Assembly: GCA_024362935.1 (NCBI GenBank)
Contig: JANCRA010000032.1
Location: 2,666,001 to 2,730,000, forward strand
DNA: 64,000 nt
Origin: Setophaga petechia
Taxonomy: Eukaryota; Chordata; Aves; Passeriformes; Parulidae
Direction of reading: 5' to 3'
The position numbers and the translations under genes were made by a program. The notes under the pieces are model-generated. The model was not told the origin of the DNA, ran no database searches, and saw nothing but the letters and a program-made list of their open reading frames with translations. This document shows, one piece after another, positions 33,901 to 47,848 of this stretch. Positions within the stretch are counted from its first letter, which is position 1. Every line of letters begins with the position of its first letter.

Positions 33901-36326
33901 AATCTATTACTTCATGTGTTCTCTGCTGTTAGCACTTTACACTGATGTCCATGAGAACACCAACAAAACGTGATATTTGCACAAATGGTTGGCTGCCTAA
34001 ATGGTAGTTTGCTATCCATTTTCATCTGTCTCTCACTGAAGCTGGTACACTTTACCCATATCTTTTCTTATCTGCATTATTGGCTAATAAAAGGCTTTGT
34101 TTCCTTGCTTGTGGCTAACATTTATCTCCACCTAATGCAATGTATGCAGCATGCTCTTATGTTAAAAGATAATTTGCATACTGCTCAAGCACGTTGTGTG
34201 GTGGGAGCCTATGAGCCACTCCTTGTGCTCAGAGCAAGGCTGGCTCAAGTGTCTGCTGCCAGCATCCTCTCCATGGCTGCATGAGTCCTAGGCCAGCATC
34301 CAGGTGACAACTCACATCCTGAACCTAAGTCAATGTCCTTCTCTTTCAAAACTCTGCCAGTTCACGATCCTCTAATCCTCCTCCCACTCATGTCATAATG
34401 AATAGAGCTAGGTGTGAGTGATTTGCCCTTTCTCTCAGAAATAACTGATGAAAGTCAGTTGCACCAGCACATATCTCTTCCAATGCCGTTCTTTGCACCA
34501 GAGTTTGCCCAGCATAGGTGGAGGTGGAAGAATACCAAGCTGTGCCACAAGGAGCAGCAATGTGTAACTACTGACACATCGCTGCCCCTTTGCATCAGCC
34601 CTTGCCTTTGCAGTTCCTGCATTTATCACTCAAATTCCTGTTGCATACGATGTAAACATTCCTGTAATCACTGAGAAGAGGCATCAAGGGATGTCATGTA
34701 ATAAAACACCTGCTAAAAGGAAGACTGGATAGGGGAGATAGGATAGAGTTTGCTGCATGGGCTTCAAGCCTGAGCATTTGTGCAAACAGGGCAAGGCCTG
34801 CCATGAACAACAGGTGAGGTTTTAGGGGCTACAACAGAGAACTCTTCCCAGTCCTTGAAGGGTTTTTTGAGCATTCAGTTGTTTTTAGTCTTCCACTGCT
34901 GTTGGGCAGTGTGTATTTTCCTTTGCCTAACCAGCCCAAAATACCCTCTGATGCATCTGTCCCTGCTATTCCAAAGGCTGTGCAGATTCTCATCAGATCC
35001 TCATCAGCCCTTCTGCCATGCCCCCGCCAAGAGCACATTCCTTTCTCTATTACAAGCAATGTGCATTTCCAAGAGATGGGAGGGAGAGGTAAAAACTTTC
35101 ATTTTCTACCTCTTTTTCCCCCCAAGAATTAATAGTCCTTCCTTCTCTCAGCATTTCTGAGAGAGGTGAGAAACTCCATAAAACAAACTTTCCTCCCAAG
35201 CAGTTTGTGAGGAGTGAGATTTTTATTTTTTAAAATAGTGCATTGCTACAGAGAACACAAAAAAAGAGGTCAGAAGGCAGGACTGCCCAATCTGGTGTCC
35301 TGGATAGTGCAGGGAATTAGCTGTTCCAGAAGGGTGAAGGGAACTTCCTTCCCTGATAGAATCCAGTAACTTGAAGGTATACACCTTCACAAAGGCCACA
35401 CTTTTCACGGGAAAAGTCGTTTGACTTGCATGCTTTCTTTAAACAAACAAAAAACCCCAACAAACCAAAAACCAAAGCAAAGCAAACAACCATATAAAAG
35501 AATTACAGGAAGGGGGGTGAGGGAGGAGTCTGCATGGGCAGAAGAATAAAGCAAACTCATGAGAAATGTCTTGTTCCTATGCAGTAATCCTTCTTTCTTG
35601 TTTTTGGTCTTTTTGTGATTTAATAGAGGGGCCAGGAGATTTATTCCAGCAATATGGAAAGCATGATTATAAAGAGAACTGTTGAAGTAAAAAGGCCACA
35701 TTGGTTCTCCTTCTTCCTCAGCATTTAGGGATAATAAAAGCATAGCTGTTTTACACAAAGACACAAGATCTCCCCTAGCTAGCTGCTGACCAGAGATCCT
35801 CTGCTATATTTATGAGCACAAACAGCTCAGTACACTACCAGACTTTTAGGTTTGTACCAGCCATTTTTACTGATCGAAGCACAATCTGTACTTTTAACTT
35901 AAACAATATTGAATGTTCACATTGGGTATTTTGCTAATAATGTTCTGAAGAAGGTCATACTTTTTTACAACAGCAGACTAACATCACTCAGAGTCAAATG
36001 TCAGTAAAGTATTAAAAATTCACTGTGCCTTTCCTTGAAAAGCAAAAGAGAAAATAAAGTAAAAGGCCTTTCTTTAGCTAGAACAAAATTACATTTGATT
36101 CTACATATTGCAATTGCAATTACTGTTGAATTCAGCACTGGGAACATTCCTGAAGCTATTTCACAAAAATAATTACACCGGGTCTTTTGGTATTCAGAGT
36201 GAGTAGAAATATCAACAGTGTTATAAGGTCTCAGTGCCTTTAAATTCAGGGAAATATAACAGGGCTTTCATTGATCTTTCCTTGTTTGTTGGAACCATAA
36301 ATACAATAAATTATCTATTCACCTGC

Positions 36327-36355
36327 ATACACACATACACACACACCACACACAC
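36327..36355. repeat. CA microsatellite
   Basis: Interrupted (CA)n: ATACACACATACACACACAC, then CACACACAC. Confidence 0.9.
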
Positions 36356-37128
36356 TTTCTTTGTGGTGAAAAAAGAGTAAATCTCCCCTGTAAGCACAGC
36401 AAGCCCTGAGCAATGGCTCACTGACATGTGCTGCCCCATCAATTAGCCTGATGTAAGGGTGTTCTTGTACAGTGCAGATGTTAATGGGAGTTTAAGATGC
36501 AGAGAGTGTTTAGCAGTACCTGGAAGAGATCCTTGTTCAGCTTTGTCTGCTATTCTGAAGGAGATTCAGGAAGCCAAGTTAACCAGACAATATCTAGAGT
36601 TGAACTTGGCCCAAATTTCACAGGTCCATAATGTGTGGTATAGTTAACAGTGTAATATAAACAGTTTTATGACATTTCTTTAAAAGTTAATGACAAATCT
36701 TTTAAAATGTTGGGTTCAACTGAATACAGAATATAGTTGTATCCCAGGCCTACTTCCAAATATTTTGCCATTAATGCAATGAAAATTAGGCAAGCTTCAG
36801 TAAGAAGGAAAGTGAATGAAATAAAGAGACTAAGCTGGGCTTTACCAGCTTCCTTGGGAATTCCTGTGCTGGAAGGATGAAGTGATTATTGAATTCATCC
36901 ATGAACCATGTGCAGAATAGTCTTAATATTGGACATTTAAAATATAGAGTAAAAAAAGAAAGTTGGAAATGCAAAGAGAACGAAATAGATATTACTAGGA
37001 GAAGCCTGAGTCCTTCCAGGCAGAGATACACCAGGCTACCAGCTGAGACTAGGCAGAACATAAGCAGGCTGACTTCCAGGACCTGCTGATGAAAGGGGCC
37101 ATCAGGGGCTCTCAATCCCCAGCTCTAC

Positions 37129-37217
37129 CTTGTTCCAGCCCAGCCCACTCTGCTGAACCGGCTGGCGGCGCGTGCTAACCTGGAGTCCCCTCGGATGCAG
37201 GGGTAACAAGAAGCCAT
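37129..37217 (-). other. Candidate upstream exon of the CRACDL-like gene
   Basis: A small CpG-containing patch on the minus strand with an ATG at 37217-37215 in good context (G at -3, G at +4). It encodes MASCYPCIRGDS and then runs to either a weak donor at 37179 (AG|GTTAGC) or a better one at 37128 (AAG|GTAGAG). Both leave phase 2, which joins in frame to the open sequence before M1 of the first confirmed coding exon. This is speculative: the fit could be chance (one in three), and no promoter motif is evident. Confidence 0.2.
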
Positions 37218-38426
37218 GTCTCCAGCACAAGGACCAGGGCACACTCCTGGGTCATCCTAGCATGGAGGAGCAGCAGGAATGGAGTGAGATCCAGCTGAAG
37301 GAGGGGAAGGGGAGCATCATGCCCTGCACTCCCTCTGTAGATTGCAGACTCTGGGACCAGTTTCCTCCCCAGCATCCGCACAGTCCGTCCAAGAGGTACA
37401 GCCACTGTCAGCACAGTCACAATCCTCTGAATTTTCCCCAGGCAACAGCATTCACATATTTCAGCAATAACTGCTACCTTGTAAACACATTCCACATTCC
37501 TGTTGCATTAAACCCACAGGTCAAATGCAAAGCTGAACAGCCTCTTGTTTAACTGTTGTACAAGGCTTGCTCTGAGGTAGTACATGTGGCAGGCTTTCAT
37601 TTGGAAAGGACCTTATTTAGCCTCTTTTGACCCTTCCTAATTTAGGCCCTCTCAGCCTTCAAACTATAATCATTTTCTTGAGCCCTGGTGGGAGACAGTT
37701 GAGCCAAGGGCTCCTTTATCTTTCCTCCACACCAGTAACATTCAGATCATTTCTAGAAGAAAGAGCTGGAGATTTTTAACACAAGGTTACCGTAATACAT
37801 TACTTCCTCAGAGGTCTCAGGTAGGAGTCCAGTTAAGTTGGACTTCATAATCCAAATAATTTCCTACACAAAAAGACTGGAAAGTTGCTTTCTGTCCATG
37901 CCACAATAAACATCATGGTTGAGTCTTTTCATCTTTAAGAAAAACAATCAGGATTTCACCAATGTAAGAGTCATAATTATTTATCATTTCCTTCCTCCAT
38001 GACATGAACTTGCAAACTTTTCATACTTACTATCTATTCAAGACTTAATTGTTCTTTATATTTGAAAGAGAGGAAATGTTTTTCTGTAGCTCTTATCTCA
38101 TTTACTTGCAGGTCCATGCTCCAAACCACACTGTGCTCCAAAGCAAAGATATGAGCAAATGGAAATAACTGCCACTAGCTCAGATTCTTGTTTTCTCATT
38201 CGCTCCTTCCCTGCAGCAATAATCTCAGCAAATATAACCTCTGGCGAGCCATTCTGTATGTATCACCTCCAGCTGCTGCTTCAGACTTGCAGACTTTTGA
38301 AAGTCAAAACCCTGAATGCAGCCTAACAGTTTTTACTGCCACCTTGTCAGAAATCCAGAGGCAAGTCTCTAGTGTGCCACCTGCACAAGCCCACTCATTC
38401 CCTTGGACTGGGAAGTAGAAAGCATA
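37218..38426. other. Non-coding stretch, no gene recognised
   Basis: No repeat family or coding exon recognised between the CpG-containing patch and the CR1 copy at 38427. Confidence 0.5.
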
Positions 38427-38850
38427 GCACAGAATCACAGAATTGTTAGGGTTGGAAGGGAGCCCTGGAGATCATCTGGCCCAAGCCCCCTGCCAAGGTA
38501 GGGTCACCTGGAACAGGTGACATAGGAACAAGTGCAGGTGGGTTTTTGAATGCCTCCAGAGAGAGAAATTCCACAGCCTCCCTGGGCAACCTGTTCCACT
38601 GCACTGCCATCCTCATACAGAAAGAAGTTCTTCATGTTGAGATAAAACTTCTTGTGTTTTAGTTTATAGCTTTTGCCCTTATCCTGTCACTGGGCACAAC
38701 TGGAAAGAGTCTGGCAGCATCCTCCTGACACCTGCCTTTGAGACATTTATATCCATTAATAAGACCCCCTCTCAGTCTTCTCTTCTCTAGACTAAATAGG
38801 CCCAGCTCCTGCAGCCTCTCCTCACAAGAGAGGTTACAGGCTTCTCCTGA
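38427..38850 (-). mobile_element. CR1 LINE 3' fragment, about 420 bp, antisense
   Basis: The plus strand reads CACAGAATCACAGAATTGTT, AGGGTTGGAAGGGAGCCCTG, GAGATCATCTGGCCCAAGCC, later CTCCCTGGGCAACCTGTTCC, and ends around TCTTCTCTTCTCTAGACTAA and CTCCTGCAGCCTCTCCTCAC. This is the inverted 3' part of a bird CR1 element. It is the longest and best preserved copy in the window. Its 5' limit fades out near 38850. Confidence 0.95.
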
Positions 38851-41800
38851 TGTTTTTCAAGCTGTTACTCCCAGAGCAGGGACCAGAGCAAGCCTGTCAT
38901 GCAGAGTGATGCTCATGGTCCCTTGGTCCAGCTCAGCTGGAGCCAATGGCATAGACTGAGGTGCCCTCTCTGGCCTAGGGCCCAGATCCCCCTGGCACCT
39001 TGTTCCACCCCACTGGAACTCAGGAGGCAAAGAGAACTTCAGCATGCTTCCTGAGTCCCCACTGAAAGGGGTTCCATGGACCACAGATGGGGAATATCCT
39101 GTGAGAAATGTCTCTCTTTTCCCACATCACCACCTGCCCCCAGCCTCTTCTCCTTTCTGCCACTGGGACAGAAGTTCTTCCCATCCCCCTCTTACATGAT
39201 AAGCACCTTCCTTGTTAAAGTCCTCACTGCTTAAGATCTCTGTCAGAAATCTCTCGCGTGCACAATTCCCTCTGGCAGCATCTCCCTCTCAGCAATGGAG
39301 AGAGGAAGACATTTCAGGAGTGAATAAGTCTAAATCACTTCACCTGAAAGAGACACTCCTCTGCAGAGGAGATCTCTTCTTTTCTGCCCCTTCTAAACCT
39401 AATTTTCAGGTTCCTGTATAGCCTTTGGGGCTTACTTGGCAAGGGGAATAGGATGGTGGGGACAGAAATGTAAAGCCATTTGGAGCTATCCCATTTATCC
39501 CCAGGCTCCCTTCTTTGAATGCACCACAAATGTTTTACTGCAATTCTCAAAATCCCAATGAGACGCAGGTTATTAATTCATGACTATGACAAGATTATTA
39601 TGGTTAATTTAACATGTGCAGGCACTTAAGTAACTACTGTTGGGAAATATTTGTCATTAATTCAAAAATTTCCTGCCTGTAATTTGGCAAATATAAATGC
39701 AAGTGTGCAGCAGAAATCCAGCATGACATAAAGAGCACTCATCTGCCATCACCTTGTGATGTGACTGCACAATGCTTGATCTCTGCCTTATTTAAATAAG
39801 CACAACAAAATGTACTGCAGCATTCATAAATTAAATGCCATTGACATTCATGTGCTAGAAAGAGCCCAGATGTAGGAAGAGAAACAGAGAAGCAGACAAT
39901 ATCCCCATGGGCAGCAAAAGGGACACTATTGGGAGAGAGGGTGGCAGAGCAGTATTCCTAATCAAAGCTTAGAAAGCAAAGCTGTGCTTTAAAAACTTAC
40001 TTGTGTGGGCTTTTCTCCCACCTCCTGTGGGTCTGCAATAATTCCTACCAAGGCAGGTGGTGCAGAGTGAAACCACCAAAGTGGTTTCAGTCAGGAACAA
40101 CTTGTCTCTCAGGCATGGCATGGACCTCCAGAGTCACCCCATCACTCCCAGGGAGGGAACTACCTGCTCAAAGTGCTGTGTTTTGCTTGCTTTCCCAGGG
40201 AGGCAGGTGAAAATTCCATGTGTATGGAGCTAGTTACAGCAACAAATCAGAAACTCAAGTCCAAAATAATCAGTCTCATTGCATCTTCAAAGGGTCCCAG
40301 CACTTCTTGACATTTTGCTGGTCCCTTGGGCAGGTCCAAAGTCAGATGAGTCATTTTGCTCACAAAGGTTCTTAGCTCTGTGGTTTTACAAGACCTATCA
40401 CTATCAGATGCATCCCACTTATCAGGCCCTTCTCATTGCAGGAACTCCATGCATTGCCTGGACTTTTTCAGTTCTGTCCTATGGTGAAAACTCCTCAAGA
40501 AAATCCTGAGGAACATTTTGATACACTTATATCTTTGAGCTTCATATAGGTGTTTCAGAATAAAACCTGAGAACATACTATCAGAGCGAATTTCCTGAGC
40601 ATTCAGTGCAAGAAAACACTCAATATAAGCCCTTCACAGGCTGATTAAAGTCTTATTTTAAAACTATTCAAATTCAAATGCTATTCCAGAACTTGGTAAC
40701 TCTGATGGTTAGAAAATCTCAGACTAAATGACCATTTGTGCTAGTGTAATACTCTTTCCTTGAAGGAGCCCTTTTCTTTTGCCACAGGTATTTAAGAGAA
40801 GATGTCTATCTCCCCTTTCAGCCTTCATCTGCAAAGCCAAATAAGTCATGGCATCCTAATTTCCTCACAGATAGAAGTTCACTATTATCTTGATATTTTA
40901 CTAACTCTTCCCTACACCTGCCCTACTCCAAGGTCACCTGTTCTGGCAGCCAGATGCGCAGAAGCAGACACTGGGTCACAGGCAGCCTCTATAGCTAAAT
41001 GACACAAAGATAACTCTTGGATTTAAGCTTCTCAGCTCCTAGTTAGCTTTGCACATGTTGACAGACAAAGAGAAAGAAAGCATTCACCTGCCTCTTCTTG
41101 ACTACTGAAGAGTCCAAGTACATGTTTGAGCTATTTACTACCAAGAAACACTGTTCATGCAAGGCCAGTGTTGCAATAACCTTTCCAGACTTGGCTCTTT
41201 CCTAGGTCCAAGCACCCAGATGCTGCTGCTGACTGCCAATACCAGACTACAGGACCCATTCCAGCTTCTTTTCAAACCTTGAAGTGCCAGCATACGCTCC
41301 CTTGGCTGAATTTGCAAGGGCCCAGCCATCTGTGTATCTACAGAGTGTCTCTGGTGTAGATAAAATGGGAAAATATTTAGCCTTTTACATGCAGTCTGCA
41401 AATATACTAGCTCAAGCCTGAAGTAATTCTGATCCTCTTTGCTTAGGGGCCTTCTTTTTTTAAACATTTTAAAAATATTTGTGAGTCACAGCAATGGGTA
41501 GGGAATAAGCTATCTTGCAGAGCTCCTAGCTCTGCCAGAAGAGCTCTACTAAGAGGACACTACCAGGCTTTGTGAACAGAGAAAAGATCAGGAGGTGCTG
41601 GGTGACCTAATCTCAGGTCCCACGCTATGCTCTGAGGGTGCTATTTTACTGAGAGAGCTGGATCAAAGCTACTGAAGAGGTTTCTGCTGTTAAGTGCCTC
41701 CTGAAAGTTGTTGACCTAGAGACCAGAACAATTACATGAAATGTGAAGCACCTCCTCAAACAGATATTTTTCCTACTCTGTCCTACATCCCCTAATCAGA

Positions 41801-44800
41801 CAGTAGTATGAAGTTACACACTTGGGAGAGCTTTTTGTAATAAAGGACATGGTGAACTGCAGGAAGATACTGACCTGGTATATATTTTTTCACTCTTCTA
41901 ATGTGGACACACACCCTGCAAGTCCTAGGAATGAATGCATGAGCACTCCCAGAAGTATGATAGAGACAAAAAGTCTGGGATACCAAATTGGACATGCACA
42001 CTTAAAAAGCAGCTGCTGTATCAGGTATGCAACGTGAGACTCCTGGAATTGTTTTTCTGAATACTAAATGTGGAAAATATCAATTGAAGCTGCACTTAGT
42101 CTCTCTGAAGAAATCAGCTTCTGAACGCCTTAGAGTCAGCACTCAAATTAAACAGTACCATATTAGAAATAATTAAAATATATTGCTTAAAAATAGTCTG
42201 GTTTTTTATGTCCCTATTCAGAATCCACCACTACAACCTTCTGTGCAAAAACCATATAAACATGCTTAGAGTGCACCTGCCCCAGAGATGTGCAGCCAGA
42301 TCTTTGGCTGATGTCACTTGGCATGCCTTTGCTCAAGTCAATTTGATCTGTATCAATTCATATTTCTGAAGAGATGGAATGTGCTGCTTATAGACTTCTG
42401 AAAAAGGCAAGTTAAACAGTTTGTATGTACCTGGAAACATTAATTTCCATGTTTTTCAAAATATGAAAACCGTCTTCTCTGTGAAGAGTGGTCCTTCAGA
42501 AAACTATCATGCCAGCCCTGTACCAGCACTAGATATGAACATACTCTGGTTTGATTCCCACCATCTCTACTATTTGTGAGAAGAGAAGCTACAACAACAA
42601 GGGAGACTTTTTTTGTTCGTAAGTATTTTTCTTAGAATGGCACATCTCTCTAATTTTTACATTTGACAAAGGGTTTCTTTTGTAATCTACCACAGGGGAA
42701 CAAAATCCCATTGTGTTACTAACCAGAGGCAATGATTGCTGGCCTCTGCAAACAATACACAGCCAGAGGGACTTGCTGCTTTCTATTTTGCAAATATGCA
42801 ACTAGCAGTGAGTTGCAGTGACAGCATGGCAACCAATAACACTTGATCACTTAAAGATTTTTCATTAGCCAGTTCTACAATAAATTAACCAGAAAAGTTT
42901 AAAGGTTGTTTTCAGCAATTATATATAAACACACACCACAAAGAACAAGGGAAGACAGTTCATCTTTCTACTTAACTTTTTTACTTACCATCCAATGAAA
43001 CTTTAATAAGTACAAGGGCAGGTCAATAGTCCCAGAACTGAATGTTGTGCACCTGTGTAACCAAGAAACACATTTCACCTGGAGGAAAACAACCCTTAAA
43101 GTACCTCAGACATAAACTTTCTTCAGGCTGCTTACCTGCATAGGTTCCTGTTTGTCAGATTCAACACACCACAAAAGGCCACTGGTGTTTCAGAAAGGAT
43201 CTGTCACCTTGCCAGACATTTAAGTGGCAGCAAAACCAGTAGAGGCACTTTCAAGTTTGTGCAGAGAATTCTGAAAGTCTCAATTCCGTTCAGCTTGGGC
43301 AGTGCAACCTATACCACATCAGATAGCCAGCATGGGGCTACTCTGCCTTCCCAGAGCACGAGTTATGAGCACTACCCTGATCCTTCCCCAAGTGATCCCT
43401 GGATCTAACGCGGAAGGAGTCGGTCAGAGGAAAAAGCACCAGTATCCCCCAGTTGCTAGGTAACAAGCAGGGAGATCCTGACCTGAATTCTTAGCAGAGG
43501 CTGATGTTACTCAGGAAGCTTAGCTGGGTCCTTCCTGGAAAGGGAGGGCCATGCCACAAGTTACTCCTGGCTTTGTAAAGGCCACTGCGTGGCACCCAGG
43601 ACAAAGGGACAGGTGCTGAGCTATTTTTATAATAAAAAGGCACCTGTTGTGAAAATCGGATGCACACACACAAAAATGGAGGGTGACATTTTCTGCTCTT
43701 CATGCCAATGAAACCAAAAAAAATTTAACCCTAAAATAAGATCTATTTCAAGTCTGGTCATTAAATAAAGCAGAAGAAACCACCCACTATGTGCACAGCC
43801 TCAACATTAACAAATGCAATGAGAGAATATTAAGCATATGAAAACAAAAAATGTTATCCCATACACGACACAATGAAGCATAATCTAAAGCCAAACTCAA
43901 CATAGAAAACTGAAAGGAAACAAATCAGGGAAGTTTATTATAACAGAAGATCTCTGCATTTTCTGGCCATGTAAATATTTTAAGTTATTCCCATGCCGTT
44001 GTATTAATTACTTTATTTAGCCTGCAAATTCCTCAGGATGTATTTTCTAAAAGATGAAAAATAAATGCTGAGCCAAACCTGAAGAGCTAAAGCGCCTCTG
44101 AGTCCCTTGGATGGGGTATACCTGGCCCTATCATGCTGCATAGCAAAAGGAAATAATGCCTCATCATACACAGTACAACACGAATGTCAAAGACCCAGTT
44201 ATCTGGAAAAGATGCCTGTTTGCTTTCTACTGGCTCCAAGGAACTTGTTGGCAAAAATGGCATGAAAGCAGTGCTGTGCACACCACATGTGGCAAGGCTC
44301 CCAGAGGCTGGAGGGGCCCATGAGGCTGGGAGGGCTGAGGGGTATCGGTGCAGAAACAAGTCCTTTCATTCCAGCCGGCTGCTTCCCCATCACATCTGAG
44401 CACATTCTCACACGTGAGCAGCTCCCTCATCGCTCAAGTAGATTCTGCCAGGCCCAGACAGGAATATCTGTGAGGATATTCAGCTTATACTCCAGCTCAG
44501 TCAGGGCAGTAGTTTCCATATCTCTACATGAGTTTGCAGTGTGTGTACTTATCTCTGTTTGCAGTGGGTATCCCTACCACCCAACCACCACTCAGGCAGC
44601 TGCTCTCCTAAAGAAGGGTCTCAGGGGACTGGAGAGCTGGCCTGTGATGTCTAGAGAAGTCCAGCTTTCCCTTTAAAGGAATCACTCCACAATAGCCTTC
44701 TAGCTGGTAGAAACAAAGCAATGCTTTAGTGGAAGGGAAGGGCACACAAGTCTCATTGCAGCCCCACTCAGCTGTGCCATGGCACACCTAATGCTTACTC

Positions 44801-47702
44801 CTCATGCATGCAGTGTATCCCCAAAAAGGCTCTCCTTTCACTGTAGCCAGCTCCAGTGGCCTGATAAATCTGTGTTCAGCACAGGCCTGAGGTCAGGAAG
44901 CAGTCTCTTAGCCATGTTTCAGATCTCTCCCACCCCACAAACATGCCTATTTATCCAGGGAATCAGACTATCCCTGCAGCAAATATTACTGCCCAAATTA
45001 TGAGTATTATGGTGCTTCAAGTACCTTTCTGAACAGGAGCCAAAGCTAATCATGTTGATAGGAAAATTAAAGTTATTTTGTTCATTTCCCTTTCTTATTT
45101 TATTGCAGAAACAGGAAGAGGTCAGAGTTAAGTCCTATCCCATAAACACTTAAATTTCCAAACATAATAGTTACAAATTCCACAGTCTGAATTCAGCAGG
45201 GTTAAATTAATCCAATTAAGATTTTAAATAGACTCAAAATATTAAAATCCCTGTAGATAACCAATAGGCATTTGAAGGAAACATACTGAAAATTTAAGGT
45301 ATTAATATATACTCATCTGCTGCCAAAGAAAAACTGATCATGTAACAACACAGCACAAATCAGAAATCACAGCTTTGTGCAGTGCAACTGATTTTTAAGC
45401 AGTGCAGATACTCTGAAACAATCTTCTGATGAAAGGCCATCTTACAGATACCATCACTGGGAGGCAAAACAGAGCAGAGAATTTACTCATAGAAATATTC
45501 GTGTTTTAGATAGCTCTAGACTAATTTTTTTATTATCGATTCAGCTTTTGCAAGCCAAGTGAAGTGCATGGCACTTCAGTGCATTTTTCTCTACAGATTC
45601 TTCCAGATGGTTTTAATGTTCAGCCATGCAACAAGCTGCATTAAATAGCAGATATTAGAGAAAACAGAGAAAGCTTGGCAAGATCAAAGGTGTGGCAAAT
45701 ATAAGCTTTTACTAGTGAGGTCCTTAGTAGAGGCAAAGAGAAATAAAAAGACACAAGTATGGTAGATTTGAGAAGAAATGGAGAACTGCTCAGCCCCAAA
45801 GAGAGAGGAAGAAGAAAATCATTTCAGGATTCATGTAAAAGTTAGAAAAAGTATGTAGATGGAAACAATGCTGTGGGAAAGGCTGATTCCATGGAAAGCA
45901 CAAACTGGACACCTCTCCTCTCTTCTAACATTTCCTCCAGTCATGTCTTGAACAGCAAGAACAGGTAAGTATAAAATGGATTTAAGTGGGGTAGAGAAAA
46001 TTCACTCCATAGTGTTAAAAATAACCTGCCACATCTTGCTATTGTCTAAACTGGCATAACTCCACCAGCTTCATTTTATGCCAGCTTAAGAATTGGTCAA
46101 ATGCAATAAGAGGAAGGTAGCAGTTCCTCTTACATGTTTCACTTTGCCTGCAGGCAGGCTTCAGCAAATGGCATGTCTATTCCAGAGGAATATACTTAAT
46201 GAAGGATTTAATCTCCTTGATGAATACAGAAGGATGCCAATGTACCAAACTTGTCAAACACACCTTGCAACAAAACACACTGTTAAAAATTCACTTTACT
46301 TGGCTATATACTTGTAAAGCCATGTAAAACAGACAGCTCCAAATTGCCTGACTTCTACCCCTGAAAGTCAAACACAGCTGTCCAAATCCCTCTGCAAAGG
46401 TGTAGTATTACAGTAATTGAGATGGTCCCTAATCTGCTCACATCTCCCTCACGTCAGTGACACAGTGCTGAGAAGTCTCCGCGTTGTTCAGCGCAGAAGG
46501 GGCTGTGTGAGGCACTGATTCACGCTGATGAATTGTAACCAAGCAACACTGCCAGCATCTCTCCAGCCCATTGTTCAGCTGAGCTGGGGGGAATAGCAGC
46601 AGAACAGCACTGAAAAAACCTGCCAAACTCCAACTTCAATTAAAGGATACCATCCCTCTAACACTCAACATAGTAAATTCTTTAACCAAAATTGAACAGA
46701 AATAAACTGTTACTTCCCTCTCAGCAAAGATAATTATATGCCTGAAGGCAGCAAATTAATTTCTGTGTGTCCGGGACCTCTCATAAACCATCTTTACAAA
46801 AGCAAGAGTTGAAATTTACTTGACACAAGAAAATGCAGGGCAATGAATTATTCATCTGAGCAAAGGGACAGAAATACTGTCTTTTTGTTAGTCTGGCTAT
46901 TAGACACTGAGGGAAACTAAAGAAAACTTTCTCAGATACAGCAACTAATCAATAACAACACAGATGAAATGGAAAGAAACTAGATATTTGAAAATTTTGT
47001 TCAGTAAGAGTTGGCAACTTTTTCCCATGGAAAGTGAAAACAACAGTTATGCACAAATACTGCTACAACATCATCACTCATGTGAACCTTATCAACAGAG
47101 GCATTAAAAACTTAGGTACAATACTGAAATATTTTTCTTTTACTGCCGTTAAGTGGTGGGATTATTTGTTCTGTTTAATGCCATGGGCCTGGATATCAAG
47201 GACAAAATTCACTGCACAATTATCCACTGTTGCCCTTCATGGAAATAAGATGACACAGTCTGCTAACAAAACTGTTGGCTACTAGATGTTTTTGCAATGT
47301 TCAACAGTATCCCCATTTTACCAGAAAAAGAAAAAATCATGTATAAATTAAGAATATGATACTGAATTGACTTGTTTTTATAAAATAAAAGACAGGCTAG
47401 CAGCTGTAGGCATTTCTCAGAGCATAAAAGCCAAAACCACTGACCTGTAAAATAGAAATAGTAATAACATCTGCTAGACTTCTGGGCTCTGAAATCACAT
47501 TCCCTGAGAGCAAGTTTCCAAAAGAAAGGCTGGGCACTTATGTAAGATACCAATTCCCTTTTCAAGGGACAATGTTTCTCTTTTGAAATTTTACATAAAA
47601 ACCTAAGTGCAAAGCCACAAACATCTTTCTTGTCTGGGAATTAATGTAGTAAGGCAAAGTAACAAAATGCCATGGTATTGGCCTAGATTTATCAGTGTCT
47701 TT
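38851..47702. other. Non-coding stretch, no gene recognised
   Basis: About 8.9 kb with only short, unrecognised open frames on both strands and no clear repeat family. It is likely intronic or intergenic. Confidence 0.5.
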
Positions 47703-47848
47703 CAGAATTTGTGATATCATAGAATGATTTGGGTTGGAAGGGACTCTAAAGATCATTTAGTGGAAGAGGCACCTTCCACTAGCTCAGGCTGCTCAAAGCC
47801 CCACCCAACCTGGCCTTGAACACTACCAGGGATGAGGCTTCCACAACT
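47703..47848 (-). mobile_element. CR1 LINE 3' fragment, antisense
   Basis: The plus strand reads ATCATAGAATGATTTGGGTT, GGAAGGGACTCTAAAGATCA, then CACCTTCCACTAGCTCAGGC, CCCCACCCAACCTGGCCTTG and CAGGGATGAGGCTTCCACAA. This is the inverted CR1 3' end, about 145 bp. Confidence 0.95.

Larger units (their letters stand above)
28310..37120. other. Non-coding stretch, no gene recognised
   Basis: AT-rich DNA with scattered short open frames, none recognisable. Notable structures are a perfect inverted repeat at 30963-30998 and a CA-rich microsatellite at 36327-36355. Confidence 0.55.
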
